The notes: generated by a model not told the origin, from the sequence alone. Shown: positions 11,927 through 25,177, numbered from the stretch's first letter. The stretch: DNA of 64,000 nt from Xiphydria camelus (GCA_963678675.1 OY783197.1:16685543-16749542); one strand, 5' to 3'. Translations and numbers: made by a program.

Positions 11927-11930
<4 letters not shown>
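11710..11930. other. Unassigned spacer upstream of GA tract
   Basis: Moderately AT-rich, with no recognised gene. The open frames that cross the neighbouring GA tract are artefacts of that tract. Confidence 0.4.

Positions 11931-12008
<78 letters not shown>
11931..12008. repeat. (GA)n microsatellite
   Basis: An almost pure GA dinucleotide run of 78 bp. Confidence 0.95.
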
Positions 12009-12010
<2 letters not shown>

Positions 12011-13728
12011 CGCGCAATGCTCGAGACTGCCGTTTAGTTCAAATTGGGCTGAACGGACTACTGGACGAGAGTGAAAACTGGCGGGCAATCGATTTTGCGG
12101 GTATGAGAGTACTGGATCCGCGGAGAATGGAATTGCACATGATCGGATCGTTTACCTATTATATGTATATTCGTCGGAACTAGTTACATAGCGCGGTTGC
12201 AAGATTCTTCCTCTTCTCGATCCTTTCGCGAGACCCCAGCATACGTAGATATCTCAAGCGTGGAAACCTTGATATAGAGTCCTCGAAAGATCGGATCACG
12301 CTGGAAGGTCGAGAAATGGTCAGAATTCTGAATTTGTCTATAACCAAACTATTTTTCGAAATGTTTTTATTTTTTATAATCACCGTACACTATTAGAAAT
12401 TGTCAAAAGCTTCCAACACATTTGTGAACTAAATTTACAAAATTAATCGTGAAATTTATAAACGATTGGGAATTTACGATACATATTGTGATTTTATGAT
12501 ATCTTATTGTGATTCTACAATATTCACACATCGTGATTTTCCTATACATTCCTTATGGAATTTGTGCTTTCGGATTAAATTATTAGTAGTTTTACCACAC
12601 TTTTGTGTTTGTTAAAAACTTCTAACACAATTTGTGAATTCAAAATAGACATTTTTAACAGTGCAGAGAGGTACACATCATAAAGAAAATTGGTTCAAAT
12701 GTAATGGTCTATAGCGAAGTTACGGTAATCCGCGTAAACGCGTGACGTCTTGCACCGCTCTGTATGGTGAGCAAAAAGTCACGGGTTCTTTTAGGCACGG
12801 CCAAGGATTACCGAAGTCTGATAATAACAATAAGTGTGAATGGCAATAAAAAGCTTCGCTTTTTTGTCATAAATACGACCAGTCATCGTTAGAAAGGTGT
12901 TTTGGTTTTGTATACAGTAGGGTCGCAGTAATCCGATTCCCGTCGAATTTGGAAACTCTTGTACTCTCTCTGAGTACTGTTTGCAGTTACGTACTTATAA
13001 AATTATAGATTACAAAGTTTGTGAATATACGAGTAAAAATAAAACCATGTATAAATAGATATGTCCCTTCATTTCTTATATGTAGCACCTCATTTTATGC
13101 GAGAAATATTCCAGTTTTTGGATTCTGAATTACAAAATGTCTGATAAAAACATTCTCTAAATGTAATTATATCTTCGCCAGAATAATTATCTTTTGCGTT
13201 GAATATGTTTCATTTTAAAAAGTATTTTTGATCAAAGTTGTAGGAGAAGGTAGGGTAAGATGAGGTAGCGAAGTAAGATGAGATACCTTATTTTGATTAG
13301 CACAGTAGTATAGGTACTTATTTTTGTTTCATTGTTTTTACCGCCACTCCTTTCGGCCCTCGACTGAATCGGCCAAGCGCAGCGCTGCTTCTGAAGTTTT
13401 TATGATCTAAACGAACAATTGGAATTTTTGTTGTTTTGATGTAATTTCATGCTTCCAAATCGACCGTGAAAACTCGTGGCATATTAATTAGGTCATTTTG
13501 TGGTCCATTGTATTTAAAATTATCGACCTCGTTCGATAATTGCAATAACTTTATATAACAAACGTCTCAGAAGGTCAGATGGGACACGCCGTAGGAGGTA
13601 CGATACGGTACGAATACGATCATCGTAACCTATCTTGTCACTAACTCCTTTCGCAGAACTCATATCCCGTTTCTTTGTTATATTATATATAATTGATTTT
13701 GGGGGAATCGATTTACATACATACGTAT
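12009..13728. other. Unassigned spacer
   Basis: Mixed composition, slightly GC-richer at 12030-12330. At 12380-12660 there are recurring ACACATTTGTGA-like motifs in both orientations. No gene recognised. Confidence 0.35.
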
Positions 13729-14277
13729 GGGAGAACGGAGCAGGTTGCAACACCTAAATTTTTCCTAACAAGAAATCCTCCAGCGAAAGATAAATTACAG
13801 GATTAGTTGAGTTGTAGTTTTGCCTCTTATTAGTAGAAAACACTGCGGTATGGGCACAATCCTGCCAGTTTTGTAAAAGAAAGTATATTTAGGGTGGGTA
13901 CATTCTTCATATGCCAATAACGACGCTTATTTTATTTGTATAACTGTGTTTTAGAGTATTTAAAGGAGTTTTGTTAATTAATTATATGCTAATAACTTAA
14001 AAAGTATTAACAAGTTCTTCAAAAAGTTAAGTGTTCAACGTGCTTAAGCACTAATGAAACATACCCAGAGCGTGGGGCGAATTGCAACACGCGCAGAGAC
14101 TATTGTTTTCATTTATAACTCCGTCTATTTTTTAAATAACTTCAATATTGTTCCGCAGTTTTATTCCCACACACAATAGGTTAAACTATATTACATAGCT
14201 CTCAAAAACTAATCCTAATTTTCAGTAAAATGGGGAAAGAAAAACGTTAAATTTGTTGCAACCTACCCCGGTCTCCC
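13729..14277. mobile_element. Non-autonomous TIR element (GGGAGA..GGGG ends), copy A
   Basis: The left end is GGGAGAACGGAGCAGGTTGC and the inverted right end GGGAGACCGGGGTAGGTTGC, with CAACA following in both. Length is 549 bp with no ORF. Internal GGGGCGAATTGCAACA copies echo the termini. The end design matches the element at 32944-34360. Confidence 0.7.
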
Positions 14278-15667
14278 TTATTACTTATCTATCTGCTATT
14301 TTGTGTATTGAAACTATATGTATTCGAATGAAGGTGTAAAGAAAAAAAATAGTTATCTTGACATCAATCACAGTTAGCATCACAACAAATTGCGGTAAAA
14401 ATTGCGACAAAGACAATATTTAGGAATATTTACTAAAAAATAATATAAAACTTGTATGTAAAATACTATATCAATACCAGGTTTATTGACCTGCATGCAT
14501 GTGCATTTTGCAATATGCAATACCATTTACAGTAAAAAATAAACATCGAACACTGACCTTTTTAAAGTAAATAACATGTGCTTGGAGTCGGACTTACCAC
14601 AAAATTAGAGTAATGCTCACAAATACTACTCCTAGCTATTCAAACAACTACAGGAAATGTAGAATTTGCATAGCATTGATGTTAATATTATTAAATTTTA
14701 CCAGAATATTTACTAGAACATTTTACAGCAATTTTCTTGTATTGAAAACATTAAATTTATTTAATCACGTACCTAATGTATCATACGCTATTTACAACTA
14801 CTGCATCACGCGCTAATACTTAATGAGAATAATATTGTACATTGTGAGAAGACGGATACAATTTCTTTAATAGTATTTAATAATAATTTTCACTTCTTAA
14901 TAACCACTGTTAACATGTTATTGTTTACTGCAGAAAAATTACTACAATGTTTTGATAATATTCGCTTTCCTTTTAGTACATGAATCTATCTTTTTATGTG
15001 GTAGATATTGCCATTCAAGTATTTATAACAACAAATGTCATTTACTACAAATACTTTCTAAAATATATGCCACGATTTTTTTTGTGTGGAACAGTCTGCC
15101 AGATTTTTCAGAAATGAGCGTATTGTTCTCGTTTGTATACAACAACTGTAAAGAACATTAATATTGTATCCCATATTACTCCACGGTCCACTGGTGTAAG
15201 CAAATGATACTTTTCTCATTCGTGTTAAAAGATATCAATTTTTTGCTTAAATATCGTTAGGTGCTTACTATTCTGTAACATTGTGAACAAAATCCAATGA
15301 TAGTTATAAGTATAATCATTATTTTACTACCGGTAAAATGAACGATCATATGAATCGGATGTAATCGTTTAAAGAATAAACATTCCTCATTGGGTAAATA
15401 TTTAACGACAACTAATGAACATCGAATACTCACTAAGCGATCGCATCTGATAAACGTAGTCATTGACGCGTAATGTTTCTATGGAAGGCCTAGATCCAAT
15501 ATTTACCAGTTGTCAAAAAAATTATCTGTTACTGCGTCAGTCACATGCGGACAAGATAACTTTGTTCAAAAAGAAGACACCACATTGAAATGAATTAGAT
15601 TCGATAGTCTGACGTGAACCACACACACACAGGTCGGTAATTACCTCGCATTCTTTGTAAGTATATA
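14278..15667. other. Unassigned AT-rich spacer
   Basis: No TIR pairs, tandem repeats or coding signal seen. Small open frames at 14613, 14952 and 15257 have AT-driven composition. Confidence 0.35.
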
Positions 15668-15855
15668 AAGTGGTCCCTCTCTATAATTCGCGGCCCCCGT
15701 TACTCGCGCGAAAGGGGAAGTGATTGCCACCACTCCTCCCGTGACGCGCGAAAATTATCGTGTGTTCTCTGTCTAAAAATCGCGCTGTTTCTTTCTTTTA
15801 GCAGCATTCTGCGAATGTACAGCCCCGAGACGCGCGAGTTATAGAGGGACCACTG
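15668..15855. mobile_element. TA-flanked MITE, pogo/Tigger-style ends
   Basis: The inverted ends are (C/A)AGTGGTCCCTCTMTAA with CGCG following, separated by about 140 bp. TA lies directly outside both ends (15666-15667 and 15856-15857). CAGT-type ends with TA targets are typical of pogo/Tigger-like non-autonomous elements. It is 188 bp with no ORF. Confidence 0.75.
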
Positions 15856-15901
15856 TAATGTGTCTAATATATTCGTAGCTGAAAATGTCGAAGCCTCTTA
15901 T

Positions 15902-16644
15902 GGTGCTATATACACCTAGTTTGGTCCAAAAGAGCTCGATTTTTCAAAAGTGTTTTTATTTAATAGTAGAAAACAAATTCCTACATTTTCCAAAAAATTT
16001 GAATAAAAAATTCGCAAAATTGACCGAGTTACAAGTGTTTATATACCTGACCTAGCGTTTTCAGGTCCGGTCTACCTGAAATTTCAAACGCTGTTTTCTC
16101 ACAACTGGTTTTTCAAATGCGATGCCAAATATATTATATTTTAAAGACTACTGAACCGATCTTAATGTAAATTATCTCAATCTCTTTGTAAAGATTTTAT
16201 CTCATCTCTGGCACTCATAAAAAAATTTTTTAATTAATACTTTTTTCTTGGCAATCACAAAACCAGGACGAAATTACTTGAAAAATCACACTCGTAATTT
16301 AAACTGTTGTAAAATTGTTAATTATAAATATTTCTCAAAACCACCGGTTACAAGAACGAGATAAAACTTTTTAGTTTAAGAATTTTCGTCACTTTTTGCT
16401 TTCAGATGAAATCCGAACGAGAATTTTTTAGCACCGTAAAAGTCTTTCATAATACACATTGCCGGATTCAATGGCCAATAACTTGTGAACGACACAATAT
16501 TTTAAAGTTTTTCTTTTTGAAAAATTTGGTTGGAAGTGTATATTTGTAATAACATTTTATAAATGAGTGATAAATAAATGAAATGTATGGAAAAAAAGAT
16601 TGAAAATAATACTTTTTTCAGGCCGTCTAGGTGTATGTAACACC
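15902..16644. mobile_element. Non-autonomous TIR element, GGTGYTAYATACACCTAG ends
   Basis: GGTGCTATATACACCTAG at the left is matched by GGTGTTACATACACCTAG on the other strand at the right. The 743-bp interior is AT-rich with no ORF. Confidence 0.6.
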
Positions 16645-16970
16645 TTAAGATCGATCGCTTCACAATTCAATGTAAGTATTTTCTAGTATCTTCTATTATC
16701 ATTTCTAGGAATTTTTGTGTCGGAATAGGATTAGTTACAAATTAAATAAATTAAAAATCTCATCTGCCTTGATCATTTTCTATGAGACTCTTTTCTAATT
16801 TTAATGACTGACTAATAAATGTCCAATTATGAAACACTTCATTGAAACCCATTTCCAACCAGTAATTGATATTTTTGAGCGATTTGCAATTTATTTCAAT
16901 GCATAAAAATCATTGAGAACTAAAAGAGAGTTTTTCGCAGGTTTCTTTAAGCGTTGTTAAATCGTAAAGA

Positions 16971-17237
16971 CATATCTTACCTCCGGAGAAACAAAGACGT
17001 AAATGCAATTTTGAACTCTCGTGCGTAACTGACTAATCGGGCGTTGTTGCTCCCGGATGAATAATACTCGCGCCATTTCCACAATGACATATGTGCCATC
17101 TAGCCGTAAGTTTTCGAAATACAAATTTGTCCTTGTAATTCCAAACAGTTGAAACGTTTTTCAGTAACTTAACATTAAAAGGGGACTTTATGAAAAAGTT
17201 GCATTTACGTCTTTGTTTCTCCGGAAATACGATATTT
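16971..17237. mobile_element. MITE with 40-bp inverted ends
   Basis: Both ends contain CCGGAGAAACAAAGACGTAA in opposite orientation, and the match extends to about 40 bp with a few changes. The interior of about 180 bp is non-coding. Confidence 0.75.
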
Positions 17238-18121
17238 GACAAACGCGCCATAATGACCTTCGTAGTGTATAAGACGTCTTCGGGAGATCGAAGTATTGAA
17301 TAATAGACGAAACACTTCGATCTCTCGAATTGATAGCTATCGGCAAATCAGACGTTTGGCACTTTTCGTTCTCACGCAGCACACACAGCGCACTCTTCTC
17401 AAGCCAACTCTAACCATCAAATTTTCGACCGTCGGCAAACACTGCCGAAGTCAAATTTCAAGTTATCGGCCATAGGTATCGGCACTTGCTCGAATTCTCC
17501 TGGGACATTCGGTATAGGATCCCTTGATGTAGTCCGCAAGCGGGTATAATTATACATGTCTGTACTCGGAAACAAAACCAACGATTTTCAACATATTTTA
17601 GTTTCTTAAAGTGATCCCGCTTTCAAAATTTACTTACCGAACCACATTTTTAAGAACTGTAAAGTAAGTTGAACCAAAAACAACGATTTTGTCCATATTC
17701 GACGTATTAAGCTCCGAAGATAATTTCTTCTCTTCGATCTCACTTAGGTACACTACTCTTATACGATTTTTTTCTACTGAGTTATGGAGGTTTGAAAATG
17801 TAACCATTTTCATGCAAAGCCATATAATACAGGATAGCAACAGCATATCCCATTTATTGCTGTTTCGTATCATTTTACAAAAAAATCTTCGAAGTAAGTT
17901 AATTAATATCAATAATCACGTATGATATATGTAACAATTTTGTTGATAACATGCATTATTTACGAGATATGAATACACATAGTTGTAGAGCTCATCGAGA
18001 CTAATTATAAAGGTATAAATTAAGATGGCCGTCAGTTGAATTGTTTGTGAAATATTATTGCTGAAGGTACGAAAGTAAAAGTTACACTATACGTGATGAC
18101 TATGTCCGAGGAACTTACAAT
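17238..18121. other. Unassigned spacer
   Basis: The stretch 17270-17345 is imperfectly palindromic (GAGATCGAAGT and ACTTCGATCTC). No gene recognised. Confidence 0.35.
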
Positions 18122-18269
18122 TTGAGTGGCTCAGTGCCACGCTTGCCTAACCCATGAAAATTTGAATTTTGCGCTTTATTGTTTAACATCATATATATGC
18201 AGCAATATGTCAGTACCAAAGTGTTATATTTGGAGAAGGCTTAGGCAAGGATGGCACCGAGCCACTCAA
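18122..18269. mobile_element. MITE with 30-bp inverted ends
   Basis: TTGAGTGGCTCAGTGCCA at the left and TTGAGTGGCTCGGTGCCA inverted at the right, both followed by a CTTGCCTAA segment. It is 148 bp. Confidence 0.75.
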
Positions 18270-19062
18270 TTAGTCGTGCACAGTATAACTAACTTGTATT
18301 TTGAGCGGTGATATCCCTTTAAGTCGCTCAAAGGACAGTCACTCCGCCTCATACCTTATTAGTCTCGTTGAACTGCATAACTTTCGTAGGAACGAAAATA
18401 TGGAGCATCATTTTAAAAAGTGAATGTAACCTTCATATATCGAGTATGGTACATATTATCAAAATTTGTTTTCATAAATAACATGTGTTCTTCAATATCA
18501 AACAATTTTTATCCAATAAATGTTTACGTAAATAATAAATAACAGAAATAGATGAGGCATACGATTAACATCCTTTATAGTATTACTTTACACATGAAAA
18601 ATTATTATATTTAATATTCCGTAACTCAGAGTCAGTGAAAAATGATCGTACGAAAATGAAGTATACATACCTATATCATTTTCGAGGTCAAAAATAGTGA
18701 ACCAGGGAGGCGTAAGTGACATTTAGAAAAAGAAATGATCATTAAAGCTATGATTATAACTTGTTGAATATGATCAATATCGACGTTTTTTGGCTTATTT
18801 CACACCATTGTTCATGGAAATGTGACGTGATGGGTCAATTCTGAAAAAGAGATTCGTTTTTAGCAACCAAAAATAAGTGGAAAATCATTGATTCTGTTCG
18901 TAGGACAAAAAATTTGTTAATTTTTGTTGTACTGTAAAAATTAAGTCTATCGACTGTCGCACAGTGCGAGTCCGAACACACCGTCCCACGTTGAGGCTAT
19001 CGAAACGGAACGAAAAGTCCTCCACGAATCGGAACACTATCGAGCTCGACCAACCCAATATA
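18270..19062. other. Unassigned AT-rich spacer
   Basis: No repeat structure or coding signal seen. Confidence 0.35.
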
Positions 19063-19513
19063 CAGGGTGTTCCAGGTTCATCGGATTACCCACTGATCAT
19101 GAATTCCTTAAGAAAATCTGAAACTGTAATTCTAATCAAAAAATGTTGAGGGGGTCAATGTTTTTCAAACGTGAAGTTCTTTAATTTTATCAATCCTGAT
19201 TTGTGATTCTAGTGGATATCGCAATCTATTATTTTTTTGAATATCGACTCTAAGCCTTTAAACAATTACGACTCAATAAATGTTCATGTGCACTAGACCA
19301 GGCTCCTAAAATACCTTCACTCGCACTCGATGTAAACTGATCCTGGGTATCCGCTAGAATCAAATCAAGTATGATCAATTTAAACAGCCTTCCGTTTGAA
19401 TAATGTTGACCCCTCAATATCTTTTCATTAGAGTCTTAGATTTTCACTATAATCTTAGATTTTCTTAAGTAATTCACCATTGATGAGTAATCCGGTGGAC
19501 CTGGAACACCCTA
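19063..19513. mobile_element. TA-flanked MITE, CAGGGTGTTCC ends
   Basis: The left end CAGGGTGTTCCAGGTTCATC is matched inversely at the right, and the match continues through GGATTAC and TTAAGAAAATCT. TA lies on both sides (19061-19062 and 19514-19515). It is 451 bp and the inverted match extends over roughly 110 bp. The ends suggest a Tc1/mariner-type non-autonomous element. Confidence 0.8.
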
Positions 19514-19515
19514 TA

Positions 19516-19770
19516 CTACCCTCCTAAGAAAGAAGGTCCTATGTTCAACATTCTTGTTTTGAGATATTGACGTTCTAAGGTTTTAATGTCTGTCATTGTA
19601 GTTTTTTATTTAATTGAATTCAAATTTTCCAGAAGCTACTTTTATGTATAGATTAACTTTGTATCAGAACAATAATATGTAGGTGTAATATGAATTACAG
19701 AATGCACACATGATAAAACCGAAAAATCCCAAAATTTCAAGATAGTACCTTCTTTCTTAGGAGGGCAGTG
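19516..19770. mobile_element. TA-flanked MITE, CCCTCCTAAGAAAGAAGG ends
   Basis: CCCTCCTAAGAAAGAAGGT occurs at 19518 and inverted at 19748-19766. The element abuts the previous MITE and appears to share its TA at 19514-19515. It is about 255 bp. Confidence 0.75.
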
Positions 19771-20301
19771 TATAGCAAAGGGGAGGTTCGAAGAAGAAAC
19801 TGATCGCGGAAGGATAAATGGGTGAAAGAAAAATAAATGCAAGTGAATAGAGAACAAACAGAACGGTCTCCTACTCATATTTCGAAAAAAGGCTATATAA
19901 GATATAAAGTCGAAAACGCTTATAATGTCGATCGGCTATCGAATCGAGTAACTATGAACGGTGCAGTTTGAAATCGATAGAGCCAAAGCAAATCGCGAAT
20001 CAGTAACAAGCCTAAAATCGCAAATGATCGAGCAAAATTGGTAACCGTTAACGAAAGGGAAGAACTCACCGATCTCAATCCTCGATATTGACGGTTAGAT
20101 CTCACTCACTCATACACTATAACATGTCACGGAAGAACGATACACAAAGTCTCTCAAGTCCAGGACGAGAGTGAGCTCTCGTTAATCGCTCCATTCCTCT
20201 CGCCATTCGTCGACGATCCTCGGCAAAATTCGGGATGAATCGCGTATCGATACCGTCGATACCTTCGATAACATTACCAAACACTTAGTCGTCAGCTACA
20301 T
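19771..20301. other. Unassigned spacer
   Basis: Mixed composition. The stretch 20090-20280 is richer in CG dinucleotides but has no convincing ORF. Confidence 0.35.
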
Positions 20302-20549
20302 ACTGCCGTGCTAAGACAAGATGTCATATCTGCAAAAATATCGATTTTTGCTTTTTTGGCTATTTGAGCATATCTATCTACTTTATTACTGCGCCAAGTG
20401 TATAAGGTGTATCTGCAGCTTCTATATATCAGCTAAAAACAAAAATCGGATACGTTTCTGCGAGCACGGCATGAAACAATTCAAAAAAAACTGTTGTATC
20501 TTGTAATGTATTAAAGTGTAGATACGACATTTTATCTTAGCACGGCAGC
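20302..20549. mobile_element. MITE, CTGCCGTGCTAAG ends, copy A
   Basis: CTGCCGTGCTAAGAC at the left and CTGCCGTGCTAAGAT inverted at the right, each followed by AARATGTCRTATCT. It is about 248 bp. Similar ends occur at 46474 and 49135. Confidence 0.75.
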
Positions 20550-21054
20550 ATAATTGTCCGCAGCATTGTCGATGATTACCTCGCCGACGTCTGCTTGCAA
20601 TCTAGGAAAGCGAATCACAGAAAGCGATTGAGAAAGCTGCAACGAATCATGCATTATAAGCACGAATTACATATACAATGTATGATCTCGAGTTGTATGC
20701 ACTTCTCAATCAAGGCGCGTTTAACTGAACCTATGTAAGATTTCTACCTTAGATGAATCCCGCATAGGTTAACACGACCGACGCGAGCGAGGAGCAAGAT
20801 ATTGTGGAAAGATTTTCCATGTTATACAATAAACATTACCTCATCAATATTACGGCGTTGGATTTATTTGTCTAATTAAACCTGATAATTAATTTATACC
20901 TAAAATGAAGCAATAACAAAATATTTTAGAAACAGTATAGGTATAGCTATACTGGTACATGAACTTATTTTGTTAACATTATTTTGTTGAAATGACAATC
21001 TTATTCCCACGGTTCAGTTAGTTACTATATTCTTTTCACTTTTATTGTATTATA
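20550..21054. other. Unassigned spacer
   Basis: No gene or repeat structure recognised. Confidence 0.35.
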
Positions 21055-21277
21055 CAGGGTGTCCCAGAAAATACACGCCAAACGATTATCAAGCTATACG
21101 GAGCGTCTGTCACATTCACCACTATTAAGGTGAACGATGTCTTTCAGACTGGAACGTCTATTCGGTTTGTGTCTGGGCTATCGGTATTACCACCGAATTT
21201 TAGAGAACCATCTTGAATCGGGTGCGTCTACCGATATGCAACCTGCTACGCTGGCGTGTATTTTCTGGGACACCCTG
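21055..21277. mobile_element. TA-flanked MITE with perfect 26-bp TIRs
   Basis: CAGGGTGTCCCAGAAAATAC plus six more bases is repeated perfectly in inverse orientation at the right end. TA lies directly outside both ends. The interior (CACTACTATTAAG-like block, then a GGTATTACC(A/T)CC block) is related to the inverted arms at 46690-46910 and 47150-47330. Confidence 0.9.
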
Positions 21278-21800
21278 TATAGTTGATTTTGGAAAAAGAG
21301 TTTGTTAACATAGTAGTAAAGATAGTATTAGTAAATATTATTTATTGCTTCAGTTACTCTTGTATTGTTCAAAATGCCAACAAAAAAATTGGTTGGCCCG
21401 ATCAATTTGTTTTGCTCGAATGAAACTTTTTCTTCGATACGATATGTTAAAAGAGGAAAGAGATAGAAACACTTTTAGATAATAATTTGGCCTAATGCAT
21501 ATTTTACTCACGTAGTTATCTATTTAGACTTTATGAGTATACATGAACGCGAGTTGAGTTTTAAACGTCGTTTTTGTATGGCATGATAATGATAACGTAC
21601 ACTACACATTGTGTCCCCATCCTGTTATATTTCGTTCACGACATAAAAACTCCAAGAGTGACATATCGGAAAATATATAATCCCTAACCGCGCGAACACA
21701 TATTTGAAACGTGACTTCCGATAATGAAATTGATATTTATAAGTATCTAAAATTAATTAGCCTTCGCTCCTGAAGTCACTCGTTCATTTTACAACAAATA
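21278..21800. other. Unassigned AT-rich spacer
   Basis: No gene or repeat structure recognised. Confidence 0.35.
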
Positions 21801-21955
21801 TCGTCGCCCTAATAAGAAAAGTACCTAACTCCACTTTTCGTCAAAAATTTAATTTTGCTGCCATCTATTAGAATAATGTCTAAATAAACAGTTTTTCTTC
21901 TCTCCTGTAAAATTTTCTGAAACGGAGTTAGGCACTTTTCTTATTAGAGCGACGA
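21801..21955. mobile_element. TA-flanked MITE, TCGTCGC ends
   Basis: TCGTCGCCCTAATAAGAAAA at the left and TCGTCGCTCTAATAAGAAAA inverted at the right, continuing through CCTAACTCC. TA on both sides. It is 155 bp and directly adjoins the next, much larger element. Confidence 0.85.
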
Positions 21956-21957
21956 TA

Positions 21958-24900
21958 TACCGTACGTCTAACGGCAAGCGCAACACTACTTCGGCAGTTT
22001 TTACCGACGGTGGTCGAAAATTGCATTGGATCTAAGGTAGCGGCAGTATATATGGCCCGGCTTGTGATATAGCCCATCGTCTATAAATTGTACATTTGCC
22101 GACACATTTTACTTTTAATAGATGACGCTATAGGCCAGTCGCCAAGTCGTATAAAATAGCTGATAACGGAAGCAATTCCGGACAAGCTGGAAATAATTTT
22201 ATATTGTTTGATTTGGTGTTAAAAAACACGTATTAAATTTGCACCCCCCAGAAAAAGCCCGAATTTGGCCGCCGTCTTAAGAAAAGGGGCTAAAAAAATG
22301 TTTTTTCTTCAATATTTGTCAATAACTCGATTTCTATAAACTTTAGAGCAAAATATGTAGTTACCAAAATTAAAGCAAATTAAATTATCTATAAAAAATG
22401 TTGTACGTGTTTTTCCGTGCGACTATCTGGTTCGAAGTTATATGGGCATCAAAAGCTGGATATATTATAGGCATTTATTATTTTCTTTATTCTCTCTAGG
22501 CATATTTAAAAGCGCGCAAGCATCTGCTATTATGCTTTCATGATTGCATTTATATTTATTTTCTGTCGGCCAACCCTAATTCCTATTGTATACGGAATGT
22601 TTAACTCAAGGTCATTAATCCTGTAAGCACCTAGACAAGGAATGTCAGGTGTAAATATCTAGACAGGGAAAGTCGGGCTTTCCCGATCGAGCCTCCGGAA
22701 ATCATCACCGGAAATTCATTTTGACGAAAAAATCACGGCAACTGTGTCTCAGGAAAAATTCTTGTCAAATGAGAGGACCAAATGTCGAATAACCTCAATG
22801 ATTTGTAATCGTTTAACGAACGAAGGTTTCAGAGTCAAGCAGGCTGATGAAGATGCTGATACATTAAATGTCAACACTCTGCAATTGAAGAATCAAATCA
22901 CTATAAAAGAGTAATTATAATTGGCGAAGACGCCGATTTACTGGTAATTCTTACCGCCTTAAATGGGTCTCGCTCTAATATTTATTTTCTTAAGCCAGGC
23001 AAGGGAAAGTCGCAAAGTAGAATGTATGCACCCCATAATATGAATTTCGGTGCTTCAGTTGTGGACATTTTATTTCTACACGCATTTAGTGGCTGCGATA
23101 CTACTTTCGCACTATATACAGGCAGGGAAAAATGAAATTCGTTAAAGTTTTAGGTACAGAAAGAAAACAAATTACAAAAAGCTGTACAAATATTTAAATA
23201 CCCAGCGGATATAGACAAAGTTGGAGAACAATTTCTTCTTTATCTGTATGGATCATAAAAATGCGACTCATTAAATAAATACAGATACCAGTGTTTCGTA
23301 GAATCTATTACCAAAAGCTTACCAAACCTAGCATTGTTACCGCCAACCAAAGATGCAGCTCGCTTGCACTTCTTCCGTACTTACCATCAGGTACAGCTAT
23401 GGTATGGAAATGACAAATCAGCTTTAGATTGGGGATGGAAAAATTCAAGAAATGGGTTAATGCCCATTGCTACTTTACAAGACGCAGCTCCCCAAAAATT
23501 ACTGAAATTTATTTCTTGTAAATGCGCTAAAGGTTGTAATGCAGTTTGTAGCTGCCGCAAAGCAGGTTTGTATTGCTCAGTACTGTGTGCATTTTGCCAG
23601 GGCAAATCTTGTTCAATACTTTGGAAGTGGTCGAATTAGACGACGAAAACTACGAGAAGAATGTCCCTTTCGATATAGAAAGAGATCTAAACCAATCAAT
23701 AGAATATTCTGCACATTATGAACCAGATCCGGAATATGAGACATTCAGGATGATATTGAGGGTTATATTGAACAACCAGTAACATCAAAAAGGCGAACAA
23801 ACTCTGATGAGCCTACAACCTCAAAAGAAACTTAGTTATCTAAGTTGGTGGCATAGTGGATTAGGCCTATTGGGGAGACCACTTTAAAAAAAAACGCGCC
23901 GGGTACTTTACCTCTAGGTGGTGTGGAAGCAAATACAAGTATGTGACATGATTTCTTTACCAAATAAAAATGTATATCACCAAAAAGTAATTGATCGTGT
24001 TTAAGAGTGCCTAGAATAAGAAAATTATTAAGTGCTTAAGTAACTTCAAAACAGGTAGGTAGTCGTACAAAAAATGTACATAACGTTTTTAATAGAGTAT
24101 CTACTCTTCTTTCATTTTGATAATTACATATTTTGCTATAAAATTGATACTAATCGAGATATTTGCTAATATTAAGAAATAATTCCTTTTTTTGGCCATT
24201 TTTTTTCAGCATAGCAGCTAAATCCGGGCCTGTTTGAGGATGCAAAATTAATAGGTATCTTGTTGGTAAAAGAAAAACAGATTAAAATTTATTCCAGCTT
24301 GTCCGGATTTGCCTCCGCTATTAATGCACTTATCGACTCGCCTAAAACTCGAAATTGCGGGCATTAAAAAACGCCCGAGAAAAAGCGATAGACCGTCCTT
24401 GGTAACACCCCAACGGGAGGTTCGATCGGGGAAAAGCCCGACTTTCCCTGTCAAGATGTTTACACCCGACATTCTTCGTCTAGGTGCTTACAGGGTTAAT
24501 CACCTTGAGTTAAACATTCCATATAAAACAGGAGTAGGATTGGCCGACAGAAAACAAATATAAATACAATCATGAAAGCATAATAGCAGTTGCTTGCGCT
24601 TTTAAATATGCCTAGAGAGAATAAAGAAAATATAATAAATGCCTATAATATATCCAGCTTTTGATGCCCATATAACTTCGAAGCAGATATTCGCACGGAA
24701 AAACACATACAACATTTTTTATAGATAATTTAATTTACTTTAATTTTGATAACTACATATTTTGCTCTAAAGTTTATAGAAATCGAGTTATTGGCAAATA
24801 ATGAAGAAAAACATTTTTTAGCCCCTTTTCTTAAGATGGCGGCCAAATCCGGGCTTTTTCTGGGGGGTGCAAATTTAATACGTGCTTTTTAACACCAAAT

Positions 24901-25177
24901 CAAACAAATTAAAATTATTTCCAGCTTGTCCGGAATTGCTTCCTTTATTAATGCACTTATCGACTGGCCTACTAAGAAGAGCTAAGAAGTGTTCAAGGAA
25001 ACTGCAGTTACTGAGAAAAGTAGAATGTATCGGTAAATATACAATTTTGTACAATTTATAGACGATGGGCTATATCACAAGCCGGGCCATATATACCGCC
25101 GCTACCTTAATGCAAGACTGGACCACCTCGGTAAAAACTGCCGAAGTGATGTTGCGCTTGCCGTCAGACATACGGTA
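21958..25177. mobile_element. 3.2-kb long-TIR element encoding the XPG-like/Cys-rich protein
   Basis: About 740 bp at each end are inverted copies (21958 to about 22700, and about 24420 to 25177), beginning TACCGTAYGTCTRACGGCAA and flanked by TA. The arms run through GGCCCGGCTTGTGATATAGC and GGCCGCC..CTTAAGA blocks. Part of the right arm (24760-24975) is also present as a diverged direct copy at 24130-24330. The centre holds the broken gene 22796-23782. Confidence 0.85.
22796..23782 (+). pseudogene. Broken XPG/FEN-like nuclease and Cys-rich protein of a DNA transposon
   Basis: Read across at least four frame changes or stops, the segment gives MICNRLTNEGFRVKQADEDA (22815), IIGEDADLLVILTAL with IYFLKPGKGK and LFLHAFSGCDTT (22915-23130), then LPPTKDAARLHFFRTYHQVQ, ALDWGWKNSRNG and a Cys-rich tail (CKCAKGCN..CSCRKAGLYC, then CAFCQGKSC) to 23639. 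A further acidic stretch is open to 23782. The Asp-rich EDADLLV block is what XPG/FEN-type nucleases show around their second metal-binding acidic cluster. A longer version of the same protein lies on the minus strand at 41225-32593. XPG-like nucleases are reported from Academ-class transposons, so that assignment is possible but unproven. Confidence 0.75.

Noticed and set aside
11774..12088. Open frames of about 100 codons on both strands across the GA tract
   Set aside because: They exist because (GA)n has no stop codons in several frames; the products are Ser-Leu or Arg-Glu runs without flanking coding signal.
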